From contig CAVXVR010000002.1 of assembly GCA_963765285.1 (NCBI GenBank), positions 186,001 through 250,000 of the forward strand: 64,000 nt of DNA, read 5' to 3'. Position 1 is the stretch's first letter, and each line of letters starts with the position of its first letter. The DNA comes from CAVWZH01 sp963765285. Its GTDB lineage: Bacteria > Acidobacteriota > Terriglobia > Terriglobales > Acidobacteriaceae. This document shows, piece by piece, positions 26,139-35,209 of this stretch. The notes under the pieces were generated by a model. It was not told the DNA's origin and made no database searches. It was given only the letters and a program-made list of their open reading frames with translations. The position numbers and the translations under genes were made by a program.

Positions 26139-27714
26139 TCAACGTCGGGCGCGTTTCAGGAATCTTCTCTTCGGCGGGATCGGGAACTGGCCGTCGTCAT
26201 CATAGAACTTCCGTGGGCCGTGATCGGACTTGGCGTGGGGGATCGGCTTCTCGGTCTTGGAACTGAGGCGCGCCGCAGCCGCCGCGGCTGACGCCACAAG
26301 GGGGCTGGTATTGACGTACATGGCTTCGTTCAGCACGCCGCCCGACGGCACCTTTGCCACGGCGAAGACCCCGAACGGCTTACCGCTGACGTAAGAGGTC
26401 GACAGGTAGTCGGCCACCATGAGACCAGAAAAGGTATTGGGCAGCCACGCCGTGCTCATGCCGTCACTTATCTGGGTGGGGGCACTCCAGCTCTGGCCGC
26501 CATCCGTGGACGAGACGAAGCCCACCGCCATTTCACAAACCGCCCCGCATTGCGAAATGGGATAGTAGTAGTACGTCATCGTCAGGTGCGCGGAGACGCC
26601 GGAGGTTGCCGGATCGACTCCCAGGCCAGGAATGAAGTGGTCGACGGTGCTGGTGGTCGGGTCGATGGGGATACGCGCCGGGGTAGTCCAGGTCGTGCCG
26701 TTGCTCGAGGTGCTGAGAACCAGGTCGTTCGCTGAGCAGGAGGTGCGAAAACGGCAATCAGACCAGACCACGTAGACGGTCCCTGCCCCGTCGATCTCGG
26801 CGGAGGGCAAATTGGCGCTGCGCAGGTTGCCGGTTTCGCCGTGATCGATAACCGTAGAAATCGTTACGGTGCTGCTCCAACTGGATCCGCCGTTGGTTGA
26901 GCTGAACGCCAGCATCGAGCCGGCAAGGCCTTCGATGGGCACGATCACGGTGCCATTGGGCTGTACTAAGGGCTGTCCGCCAATGCCTGTAGCCAGGTCG
27001 GCTGTGTTCAACACCGGGCCCCATGTGAGTCCGCCGTCGGCGGACGTCTGCATGTGAATCAGGTCCTGCGCCGCGGGATCGTCCCACTCCACATAGCAGT
27101 GGCCGTAAAAGGGACTGCTGGCGGTGTTGTCGCAGACGATCCAGTTTTTGTCCGGTTCGCCCTGCGTGGCTACGGTGATGGGGTTGCCCCAGTTGACGCC
27201 ATCGGAGGAGCGGCTCACTACGACCACCTCCGAAGAATCGCCGTTGCCGAGCGTCAAAATGGCGAGGGAACAGATGATCCACTGTTGATGGTCAGCATCG
27301 TAGGCGACCGCAGCGTCGCTTACTCCAGTGAACGTGCCGCCATTCTGGAAGATCGTAATGCCGGGGAGAAACCCGCTGCTCCAGGTTGTGCCGCCGTCGG
27401 TGGAAGTGGCAAAGCCGATGTCGGCGCCCCCGCCGTCGTGGATGCGGCCGACTTGAAAAGCGCTGACGATGGTCGAGCCGAAGGCAAAGGTGTCGGGTTC
27501 GACTTCGGTCGCGTGCTGGCTGGTCGCGTTGGTGTAAGGATCGCTGCTCAACTTGGTAAGAGCAATTGCGCCGGGTGGGAACGTGGGTAGGCGGTGGCGG
27601 CTGCTCGGAAGGGTTCGAATTCCCGCCGCAGCGAAGCATGGCAAGCATGAGGCTCAGCGTACCCAAGGCCAGGACCGCAATCTTGAGCCTGCTCTTAGCC
27701 GGGAGGCACTTCAT
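26139..27714 (-). CDS. BNR-repeat (sialidase-fold) lipoprotein, one apparent frameshift
   Basis: The beta-propeller body is in one frame from about 27570 down to 26139. It has at least four Asp-box motifs (STDGGTTWSS, SADGGLTWGP, STNGGSSWSS, STDGGQSWSA), as in sialidases and secreted BNR proteins. The natural N-terminus is in another frame from ATG 27714: MKCLPAKSRLKIAVLALGTL, then LRCGG, a lipobox, then a PPPPTHVP linker. Removing one C of the CCC complementary to 27577-27579 joins them as THVPPGAIALTKL. It would be a surface lipoprotein; its ligand is unknown and the sialidase catalytic residues are not evident. Confidence 0.82.
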
Positions 27715-27844
27715 AAGCGAAACCGCGAGCCGCCAACGGCTTTCGCCAGTGGCGTCACCCCTATGGTGCTCTGAAAGTATCTTGACCGGGCCGTCTGGTC
27801 AATTACCTTTTGAAGCGCATCGACTTTGGCCGCAAACCTCAATC

Positions 27845-27922
27845 AACCACAAAGGACACAGAGGAACACAAAGGTAAGCGCCTGCGATCAGGCCTTCGTG
27901 TAACTTCGTGTCCTTCGTGGTT
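27845..27922. repeat. Inverted repeat of AACCACAAAGGACAC type
   Basis: The left copy at 27845-27874 (AACCACAAAGGACACAGAGG..) pairs with the right copy at 27893-27922 (..GTGTCCTTCGTGGTT). It lies in the 290-bp gap before the SPFH gene. Confidence 0.75.
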
Positions 27923-28004
27923 TACGAATTACAAGCTTGCGTCCCCTGCAAGGCACTTCGCGGGCGGAACAGTTCGCCCTACAATCGCGGCAGAGGAGAT
28001 GGTC

Positions 28005-28853
28005 ATGACGATCTTCAATGAGGGGCGTGGCAATGGCAAGGTTATCGATATGAATCCCAATCCGGCGTTGCGGCTCGTCGGCCTTGCGGTGATTGTATTT
28101 CTGGCCGCCGTTCTCTTGTTTTCGTCGGTGGCGAAGGTGGAATCCGGGCATGTCGGCGTGCTGACGCTGTTCGGGCGCGTGACCGGCGAGGTGTTGCCCG
28201 AGGGCATCCATCTGGTGAACCCGCTGAAGACCAATAACGAAATGTCGATCCGCACTCAGGAGATCAAAGAATCGGCGAGTGTTCCCTCGAGCGAAGGATT
28301 GGTGATGAACCTCGATACTTCGCTGATCTACCATCTGAATCCGGACAAGGCTGCGGACGTCTACCAGAAAATCGGTCCCGACTACATGAATGTCCTGATC
28401 GAGCCCAACCTGAGGGCGGCGATCCGCGAAGCTACAGCCTCGCACACCGCCAACGCGCTCTATACCGGCGAGCGGGAAATGGTGGCCAAGCAGATCTACG
28501 AGCAAATGGCGCACATCGTCGGCGATCGGGGCATCGCGGTGGAAAGCGTTTTGCTGCGCGACATCCAACTGCCCGCTTCGCTCAAGTCATCCATTGAGTC
28601 GAAGCAGCAGGCGGAGCAGGAGGCGCTGGCCATGAATTTCCGCCTGCAAAAGGAAACGCAGGAAGCGCAACGCAAACGGATTGAGGCAGCCGGCATTCGG
28701 GATTTTCAGCAGATTGTGGCGCAGGGCATCAGCCCGCAGTTGCTGGAGTGGAAGGGGATTGAGGCGACTGAAACTCTCGCCAAGAGTGCAAACTCCAAAG
28801 TTGTGGTGATTGGCAATCCCAAGAATGGGTTGCCGCTGATCCTGGGGCAGTAG
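28005..28853 (+). CDS. SPFH/prohibitin-family membrane protein (HflC/stomatin-like)
   Basis: A 282-residue protein with one N-terminal transmembrane helix (LRLVGLAVIVFLAAVLLFSSV), followed by the SPFH domain (VESGHVGVLTLFGRVTGEVLPEGIHLVNPL) and a coiled-coil rich in Glu, Gln and Arg (QQAEQEALAMNFRLQKETQEAQ). SPFH proteins assemble into ring microdomains and regulate membrane proteases such as FtsH. The ATG at 28005 is used since AGGAG lies six bases upstream. Partner HflK is not present. Confidence 0.9.
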   Translation: MTIFNEGRGNGKVIDMNPNPALRLVGLAVIVFLAAVLLFSSVAKVESGHVGVLTLFGRVTGEVLPEGIHLVNPLKTNNEMSIRTQEIKESASVPSSEGLVMNLDTSLIYHLNPDKAADVYQKIGPDYMNVLIEPNLRAAIREATASHTANALYTGEREMVAKQIYEQMAHIVGDRGIAVESVLLRDIQLPASLKSSIESKQQAEQEALAMNFRLQKETQEAQRKRIEAAGIRDFQQIVAQGISPQLLEWKGIEATETLAKSANSKVVVIGNPKNGLPLILGQ

Positions 28854-28918
28854 GAATCGCTGCCTCGTTCGCGATCTATCCGGGGTGTAAGACAACCGCG
28901 CCGCCGGGAAGTAGCCTT

Positions 28919-29269
28919 ATGCGAAGAGTTCGCGAAATTCTCCTTACACAGTACATAGGAGCCATCGTCGTCGGCTTCATTGCTGCCCAAGGCCTCCTGG
29001 GTCTGGTTGCACTCGTCACGACGCCTTTGCGTTGGTACCTAGAGTTCCATAACCGAGAATCGGTCAGCGTCTTGTTTCACGCAACACCGCAACAGGTTCC
29101 CTTCCCGTGGGACTCACTCCTCTCGCTCTCGGTGAATGTCGTTCTGTACCTTTTGATTGCGTATTTGCTGGCGCACTGGTTATATCCTCGAGCCGCCAGC
29201 CCAGGAGAACCGACGGACGTCGCGGGGGCCGACCACGACCTCCCAGATGCGAGGAACCCAGCGGAATGA
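28919..29269 (+). CDS. Small membrane protein, unknown function
   Basis: A 116-residue protein with two predicted membrane helices (IGAIVVGFIAAQGLLGLVALV and LLSLSVNVVLYLLIAYLLAHWLY) separated by a soluble loop. The C-terminus is acidic. Its stop overlaps the next start (ATGA), so the two are probably cotranslated. No family recognised. Confidence 0.6.
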   Translation: MRRVREILLTQYIGAIVVGFIAAQGLLGLVALVTTPLRWYLEFHNRESVSVLFHATPQQVPFPWDSLLSLSVNVVLYLLIAYLLAHWLYPRAASPGEPTDVAGADHDLPDARNPAE

Positions 29270-29592
29270 CTTCTCTGCAAGCCGCGGAGTCGTTTCGCCA
29301 GCGGTTTCGGACCAGTTTCGTTGGTCCTGTGGCGATCGCCATATTGTTCGGTGGAGGGTTGAATGCGCTTGTTCGGGCCGTCAACGAGCCCTCGAAGGCT
29401 TTATTGGATGTCCTCATCAATCGGCTAATCAGCCAGGCGCACCTGCATGTGGTTCCGCTGCCGACGCAAGTGTCGTGGGGCGTGACGGTCGATGCTGCTA
29501 TAGCTGCCTGCGGTTTGGTCTTGTTGGCCACGGTTCTCGGCCTTTGGATGATTCCTCTCTCCAATTCAGGCGCCGGGGCTAGGCCCAGATGA
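29266..29592 (+). CDS. Small membrane protein coupled to its upstream neighbour
   Basis: A 108-residue protein with two hydrophobic segments (VGPVAIAILFGGGLNALV and AAIAACGLVLLATVLGLWMIPL). The start at 29266 is supported by the four-base overlap with the preceding gene and by the protein beginning MTSLQAAESFRQRF. The longer frame to 29107 reads through the neighbour. Function unknown; the pair probably forms one membrane complex. Confidence 0.6.
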   Translation: MTSLQAAESFRQRFRTSFVGPVAIAILFGGGLNALVRAVNEPSKALLDVLINRLISQAHLHVVPLPTQVSWGVTVDAAIAACGLVLLATVLGLWMIPLSNSGAGARPR

Positions 29593-29798
29593 GAAGCGCC
29601 TTAGGTCTCCTCGGAACTCACATCGCAGCCCGGACCGTCGAGACCTGAGATTGGTTCTCGTGCGGTGTTGGACGTTCGTCCCATAGCCGGCAAGACCAGT
29701 ATCCTCGCCATGACTGTCCTTCGGGAACTTTGCCTCCCCTCCTTGTTGCCATAGGCTATTCGCTAGATTGCCGGATGCCTTTCGTGGCAAGGGGAGCT

Positions 29799-30644
29799 AT
29801 GCCGTACACACAATCTGCCAGGCGGAAACTATTCTTCTCGATCAGTCGACTGAAACGCGAGCTTGCAGTCGCCTGCGCGCTGGCAGTGTCGGCCGTTTTA
29901 CTCGGATGCGGAGGACAGCCCGCAGCGGCCGGCCCAGCATCAGGTTCACCGCCCCCAGCAAAAACCGGTTACTTCGGCACCGAGCCCGCCCATGCCACCT
30001 ATTTGCCCCGATCCGATGCCTACTGCGCGTCGGCCGTCACGCCCAATTCCTGGGAACCGAGAGCAGATAACGACCAGGCCAACCACACCGTGGTATCCGC
30101 GCCGCACAACTGGTCAGTCGAGAATTATTGGACACTCTGGCGCGATAAGCGGGACCAGGTCACTGGCAATTTCACCGGCACAACCACTGAGATTATCCAG
30201 TGGGCCGCGTGCAAGTGGGGGATCGACGAAGACACAATTCGCGCCGACGCAGTAGAGGAATCGTACTGGCACATGAGCACCATCGGGGATGTTTGCGGGC
30301 CGGTGGGCGAGGGTTCCTACGGCCTGATGCAGATCAAGAACCAGGACTGCTCCGGAGCCGTTGTGCATGGTGGCTTTCCGCATACGACGCAGTCTACGGC
30401 GTTGAACGTCGACTGGTACGCCGCCCACATCCGATCCTGTTACGACGGAGACTTCTTTGATGGTGGCAACTGGCTCTACGACGGCCAGACGGTCGACCAA
30501 ATCGCCGCCCAGCACGGATGGAGCTACGTTTTCTGGACCTGCGTTGGCGCACACTTCTCGGGCAACTGGTCTCCGGGCCAGCCGTACGAGCTGCAAGTGC
30601 GGCAGATTCTTGCCGACAGAACCTGGGAGAAACCGGGATTCTAG
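29799..30644 (+). CDS. Lysozyme-fold (transglycosylase-like) lipoprotein
   Basis: A 281-residue protein with a lipoprotein signal (ALAVSAVLLGCGG), a Pro/Ala-rich linker and an SLT-like domain. IRADAVEESYWHMSTIGDV gives a candidate catalytic Glu, and GPVGEGSYGLMQIKNQ is the GLMQI signature of lytic transglycosylases. It may cut peptidoglycan or act structurally in the periplasm. The ATG at 29799 follows GGGGAG; the frame is open back to 29730. Confidence 0.75.
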   Translation: MPYTQSARRKLFFSISRLKRELAVACALAVSAVLLGCGGQPAAAGPASGSPPPAKTGYFGTEPAHATYLPRSDAYCASAVTPNSWEPRADNDQANHTVVSAPHNWSVENYWTLWRDKRDQVTGNFTGTTTEIIQWAACKWGIDEDTIRADAVEESYWHMSTIGDVCGPVGEGSYGLMQIKNQDCSGAVVHGGFPHTTQSTALNVDWYAAHIRSCYDGDFFDGGNWLYDGQTVDQIAAQHGWSYVFWTCVGAHFSGNWSPGQPYELQVRQILADRTWEKPGF

Positions 30645-30673
30645 CTTCCTGGTTCTAGCTTCTTAACCATCAG

Positions 30674-32086
30674 CTAGTTTCGCCCGTCCGGCCTGAAGCG
30701 CGGAAGCTTGCGCCAGCGATAGAAGAATGGAATGCCCGCCAGGATGACGGCCAGACCCAGCGAGGAACGCACCGGCCGCACCATCCACAAGTTCACGGTC
30801 AGGGCGACTGCCGCCGCCAGGAAAATGAGCGGCGTCCAGGGATAACCCCACGCCCGGTACGGCCGGGACAGGCCGGGCTCTTTTTTTCGCAAACGAAGCA
30901 GGGCGATAGCCGTCAACGCGAAGAAAATCCACACCGCAAAAACGAACAGGGAATAGAGTTCCTCGTAAGTGCCGCTGAGTGCGAGCAGTGCCGCGATTGC
31001 GCCGAGAAAGATCAGTGCGCCGCTGGGGGTATGAAACGAAGGGTGAACGCGATTGGCGAATTGGAAGAACACTCCATCACGAGCCATGGCGTAAGGAATG
31101 CGCGCCCCGGTCATCACCACGACGTGAAGCGCTCCCAGTGCGGACATGGCCATGGCGACCGTCAGCCAGGCTGCCCCCCGGGATCCTGCGAAGGACTGCA
31201 CCACATCCGACGCGACGTGCTGTGATTGCGCCAGCTGCGCGAACGGCAGCGTGCGGAAATAGACCACGTTCGCCATCAGATACAGACCGCCCACCGTGAG
31301 CATTCCCAGGATGATGGCGCGAGGAATGTTCCTTTGCGGGTGCAGAATTTCTTCGCCCAGGTCGCCGAGGTCGTTGAAGCCGTTGTAGGCCCACATTGCG
31401 GGAACCAGCGCGGTCAAAACGGCGGCGATCGTTCCCCACCCGAGCGGAATGACGCGGGTTGCGGCTTCGATGGCATGGGGTTTTCCAAAGAGAACGCCCG
31501 TGATCACAATCACCAGGATTGTGCCTACCTTCAGGGAAGTCAGCAGCACCTGGATAGCGCCACCCATGCGCACACTCAAATAATTGACGGCAGTGACGAC
31601 CACTACCACCAGCGCGGCGAGCGGCTGGGCCGCGGTGAAGGCGAATTCGAATCGTCCCACATGGAGTGTGAATAAGGGTGTGGTCACGACCGGGAACAGG
31701 AATCCGGCGAATCGCAGAAATCCAGCCGCCAGGGTGGCCATGGCCACCGGCCGCTCGAGAAACGAACTCATCCAGCCGAAGAGAAATCCCCAAAGCGGGC
31801 CGAGACCGCGGTTGAGATACACGTAGGGGCCGCCTGCCTGAGGAAACGCCGCCCCTAGTTCGGCGTAGCAGAACGCGCCGAAAAGCACGATGAGCCCGCC
31901 GATCAGCCAGGCAGCAAAAACCAGCGTAGCTGATCCGACGGCGCGGGCCATGTCGCTGGTGACAAGAAAGACGCCCGTGCCAATCGTGTCGCCGATGACG
32001 ATCGCGGTCGCCGACCACAAACCGAGGCCACGAATCAGGTGAGATGGCTGAGGACGCGAGGTTGGGTCGGGACCTGTCGCGCACAT
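30674..32086 (-). CDS. APC-family amino acid permease
   Basis: This 470-residue transporter has about 12 transmembrane helices. The first helix has the unwound IGDTIGTGVFLV motif of APC-superfamily amino acid transporters, and AMWAYNGFNDLGDLGEEI is the TM6 region. The C-terminal loop LRKKEPGLSRPYRAWGYP is typical of LAT-like permeases. The substrate is presumably an amino acid; which one cannot be read from sequence. It is divergent from the PLP-enzyme gene at 32192 and may supply its substrate. Confidence 0.92.
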   Translation of the reverse strand: MCATGPDPTSRPQPSHLIRGLGLWSATAIVIGDTIGTGVFLVTSDMARAVGSATLVFAAWLIGGLIVLFGAFCYAELGAAFPQAGGPYVYLNRGLGPLWGFLFGWMSSFLERPVAMATLAAGFLRFAGFLFPVVTTPLFTLHVGRFEFAFTAAQPLAALVVVVVTAVNYLSVRMGGAIQVLLTSLKVGTILVIVITGVLFGKPHAIEAATRVIPLGWGTIAAVLTALVPAMWAYNGFNDLGDLGEEILHPQRNIPRAIILGMLTVGGLYLMANVVYFRTLPFAQLAQSQHVASDVVQSFAGSRGAAWLTVAMAMSALGALHVVVMTGARIPYAMARDGVFFQFANRVHPSFHTPSGALIFLGAIAALLALSGTYEELYSLFVFAVWIFFALTAIALLRLRKKEPGLSRPYRAWGYPWTPLIFLAAAVALTVNLWMVRPVRSSLGLAVILAGIPFFYRWRKLPRFRPDGRN

Positions 32087-32175
32087 GGAGGTTGGGAGAG
32101 CCTACTCCCAGGGATTCCAGTGGTCAACGGGGAGCCGTCGTGATCAGCGATATTTTGCTCTTCCGATTTACGCGC

Positions 32176-32181
32176 TATGAT
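32176..32181 (+). promoter_or_regulatory. TATGAT -10 element before the PLP enzyme
   Basis: TATGAT ends 10 bases before the ATG at 32192. A TTTTGC at 32153-32158 gives 17-bp spacing. The predicted start site would be within a few bases of the ATG, favouring 32192 over the ATG at 32177, which overlaps the -10. Confidence 0.45.
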
Positions 32182-32191
32182 CGAGGCCGCG

Positions 32192-33388
32192 ATGAGTTCG
32201 CGAAAATCCATGCTGAGCGAATTCGCCTGGGACCAGCGCTATGGGGTATCCGGCATCGAGGACGTGCTAACTCCGGCGCTGGTGGTGTATCCAGAAATCA
32301 TCGCTTCAAATCTGGAGCGAACCGTCGAGTTGCTGGGCGGGGATGCGGATCGCTGGCGCGCACACATCAAGACGGCCAAGACGGCCTACACCTTGCGCAT
32401 GCTGGTGGAGCGCGGCGTCCGCAATTTCAAGTGCGCGACCACACTGGAACTGCTGGTGGCTTGCCAATGCGGCGTGGCAGATATTCTCCTGGCTTATCCA
32501 TCGATCGGTGCAAATGGACGCCGGGTACGGGAGATTGCGGAGCAGTTTCCGGAGGTGCGCGTTTCCGCCCTGGCCGAGAACCAGGAACAGGTGCGGCAAT
32601 GGCGCGGCAGCCGCGTAGGAATTTTTCTCGACATAAATCCTGGCATGGACCGCACCGGCATGGAACAGAGCCATGGTGGCGAAATTGTGGCGTTAACGCG
32701 CGCAATCGCGGCCAACGGACTGGAGTTTCGTGGCCTGCACTACTACGACGGTCAATATGGAAACCTGAAAGAGCCCGAGCGGACGGCGGCGACACATAAA
32801 GGTTACGACCGCCTGATGGAAGTTGTGCAAGAGATCGAGCGCAGCGGGATGCGCGTGCCCGAGGTGGTCACTGCGGGAACGCCGACGTTCCCGTGCTCGC
32901 TTTCCTACGAGAGTTTTCGCCAAGCTGGGTTTATCCACCGGATTTCGCCCGGAACGATCGTTTATGGCGATGCTACGAGCCTGGCGCAACTCCCCAGCGA
33001 GTATGGCTATCGGCCGGCGGTGCTGGTGGTGACATGCGTAGTCAGCCGCCCACGCGCGGGGATTGTGACTTGCGATGCCGGCCACAAGGCAGTATCCGCC
33101 GACGCCGGTGTTCCCACCTGCGTCGTGGTTGGACATCCGGAACTGACGCCGCTTTCGCCCAGCGAGGAGCATCTGCCCATGGCGGTTGCAGGAGCAGCGG
33201 CAGGTCCGCAAATCGGAGAGGAGCTTTATCTCCTGCCGCGACACGTTTGTCCCACAGTCAACAATTTTGATTGCGCGCTGCTGGTGCGGGACGGCGGAAT
33301 CGAGTCAGTAGAGAACGTGTCGGCACGGGGGCGCGAGGCTCCCCTGCTTCAGAAGGCCGACAAAAGATTTCGGGGGAACGGCTGCTAA
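32192..33388 (+). CDS. D-threonine aldolase-like PLP enzyme (alanine racemase N-domain)
   Basis: A 398-residue protein of the D-threonine aldolase/D-serine dehydratase family: an alanine-racemase-like barrel binding PLP plus a C-terminal metal domain. TPALVVYPEIIASNLERTVELL and HIKTAKT (PLP Lys) are N-terminal features, and LPRHVCPTVNNF near residue 358 has the His and Cys of the metal site. It acts on D-threo amino acids, or splits or dehydrates D-amino acids. ATG 32192 is preferred over 32177 because a -10 (TATGAT) lies upstream. It is divergent from the APC permease. Confidence 0.85.
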   Translation: MSSRKSMLSEFAWDQRYGVSGIEDVLTPALVVYPEIIASNLERTVELLGGDADRWRAHIKTAKTAYTLRMLVERGVRNFKCATTLELLVACQCGVADILLAYPSIGANGRRVREIAEQFPEVRVSALAENQEQVRQWRGSRVGIFLDINPGMDRTGMEQSHGGEIVALTRAIAANGLEFRGLHYYDGQYGNLKEPERTAATHKGYDRLMEVVQEIERSGMRVPEVVTAGTPTFPCSLSYESFRQAGFIHRISPGTIVYGDATSLAQLPSEYGYRPAVLVVTCVVSRPRAGIVTCDAGHKAVSADAGVPTCVVVGHPELTPLSPSEEHLPMAVAGAAAGPQIGEELYLLPRHVCPTVNNFDCALLVRDGGIESVENVSARGREAPLLQKADKRFRGNGC

Positions 33389-33397
33389 CATAGCGGC

Positions 33398-34372
33398 GTG
33401 CCCCCCTTGCTCGAGGTTCGCAATCTTACAGTTGAATTTCCGGGATCTTTGCTGGCGGTCCGCGATCTGAGTTTTACCCTCGAAGCGGGTGAAGTTCTGG
33501 GGCTCGTCGGCGAATCGGGATCCGGCAAGTCGCTCACCGCATTGGCTCTGATGCGGCTGTTGCCCCCGCAAGCCTCCGCCTCCGGTGAAATCCTGCTCTC
33601 CAGTCCGTCGGGTTCTCAGGATCTGCTGCAGTTACCCGACGAGCCGATGCGGCGTCTTCGCGGCGCGCACCTTGCCATGATCTTTCAGGAGCCGATGACG
33701 GCGCTGAATCCCGTCATGCGGGTTGGCGATCAGGTTGCCGAAGCTGTGCTGGCGCACAACGAAGTCAGCCGGAGGGAAGCCTGCGACAGCGCCGTGGCCG
33801 CTTTGCAGGATGTGGGAATTCGCGATGCCGCCATCCGTGCCCGCGACTATCCTCACCAGCTCTCAGGAGGAATGCGGCAGCGTGTAATGATTGCCATGGC
33901 CATCGTCAACCGGCCCAAGCTGCTCATTGCCGACGAGCCGACGACCGCGCTGGACGTTACCGTGCAAGCGCAGATTCTCGAGTTGCTGGCTGAACTGGGC
34001 AGCAAGTTTGGTCTGACCATGCTCTTCATATCGCACGATCTGGCGGTGATTTCACAGATCGCGGACCGGGTCGCCGTCATGTATGCCGGAAACTTGGTAG
34101 AGATGGCGCCGAACCGGGACCTATTTCTCGCGCCGGCGCATCCCTATACTCGTGGCCTGCTCAACGCGGTGCCTTCACTGAAAACGGACCGGGCGCGACC
34201 TTTGGAAACGATCGAGGGGACCGTGCCCCCGCTGCATACGGTCCCGCCCGGCTGTCCGTTCGAGCCGCGATGCGGTTTCCGGATTCCGGAATGTGCCCGC
34301 CAATTGCCGCGACTGGCGGAGGTTGCTGTGGGACACTGGGCAAGGTGCCCGGTGGTGAATGTGCCGCAGTAA
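33398..34372 (+). CDS. ABC transporter ATP-binding protein, oligopeptide/dipeptide type
   Basis: A 324-residue OppD/DppD-type ATPase: Walker A GESGSGKS, signature LSGGMRQRV, Walker B LLIADEPTTALD, and a C-terminal oligopeptide-type extension with Cys motif PGCPFEPRCGFRIPEC. It starts at GTG 33398, nine bases after the PLP enzyme stop. No permease, second ATPase or binding protein lies in this window, so it is either an orphan or served by subunits elsewhere. Confidence 0.9.
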   Translation: MPPLLEVRNLTVEFPGSLLAVRDLSFTLEAGEVLGLVGESGSGKSLTALALMRLLPPQASASGEILLSSPSGSQDLLQLPDEPMRRLRGAHLAMIFQEPMTALNPVMRVGDQVAEAVLAHNEVSRREACDSAVAALQDVGIRDAAIRARDYPHQLSGGMRQRVMIAMAIVNRPKLLIADEPTTALDVTVQAQILELLAELGSKFGLTMLFISHDLAVISQIADRVAVMYAGNLVEMAPNRDLFLAPAHPYTRGLLNAVPSLKTDRARPLETIEGTVPPLHTVPPGCPFEPRCGFRIPECARQLPRLAEVAVGHWARCPVVNVPQ

Positions 34373-34445
34373 TCCGGACAAAAACGCTTTCAACCTGTGA
34401 TGTCTTGCCACTTGGGTCTATAATCTCCGCTTTGTCTGGTGACGT

Positions 34446-35201
34446 GTGCGCGTTCTCGTATTAAGCGATATACACAGCAACCTCGAAGCTCTGGAAGCCT
34501 GCCTGACCGTGGCCCCGGCTCACGACGTGGTCGTGAACCTGGGCGATGTGGTGGGCTATGGAGCCAGTCCGAACGAAGTGATCGAGCGGTCGCGAGCTTT
34601 GGGCAAAGTGTTTGTCCGGGGAAACCACGACAAGGCCACGGCCGGGTTGACCGAACTGCAGGACTTCAATCCCATCGCCGGAATGGCGGCATTATGGACG
34701 CGCGAAAATCTGACGCCCGAGAACCTGGAATGGCTGCGCAGCCTGCCGGAAGGGCCCATCCAGATCGAAGGGCTGCCCGGCGTGCAGTTTGTCCACGGGT
34801 CGCCGATCGACGAGGATGAGTATGTGGTGAGCCTGCGGGATGCAATTGAGCCCATGCTGGTGTCGCAGGCCACGGTGACTTTTTTTGGCCACACTCATTT
34901 GCAGGGCGCGTTCTCGACCAACAGCGTTGCTTCCGATGTGTTCCGCCCGGAGTACCAGACGGTAGGGCAGCCGGAGACGATGGAGTTTCCGCTCAAGGAA
35001 AACGTTCGTTACCTGGTGAACCCGGGCTCGGTCGGTCAGCCCCGCGACGGCGATTGGCGGGCCTCGTTCGCGGTGTACGATTCCGATGCGCGCATCGTCA
35101 CTTTCTGCCGCGTGCCCTACAACCTGAAAGACGCGCAAGACCGCATTGTTGCGGCCAACCTCCCCATGCGTCTGGCCACCCGCCTGGCGGCGGGGAGATA
35201 G
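34446..35201 (+). CDS. Metallophosphoesterase (YfcE/MJ0936-type)
   Basis: A 251-residue calcineurin-like phosphoesterase. The N-terminal metal motif LSDIHSNLEAL is followed by NLGDVVGYGASPNEVI, the GNHDK motif, and GHTHLQ. This set is the full dinuclear site. The start is GTG 34446; TATAAT at 34419-34424 lies 21 bases before it and may be its -10. The natural substrate, a phosphodiester or nucleotide, is unknown. It precedes the RNase HI fusion by eight bases. Confidence 0.9.
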   Translation: MRVLVLSDIHSNLEALEACLTVAPAHDVVVNLGDVVGYGASPNEVIERSRALGKVFVRGNHDKATAGLTELQDFNPIAGMAALWTRENLTPENLEWLRSLPEGPIQIEGLPGVQFVHGSPIDEDEYVVSLRDAIEPMLVSQATVTFFGHTHLQGAFSTNSVASDVFRPEYQTVGQPETMEFPLKENVRYLVNPGSVGQPRDGDWRASFAVYDSDARIVTFCRVPYNLKDAQDRIVAANLPMRLATRLAAGR

Positions 35202-35209
35202 TCTTCGGC

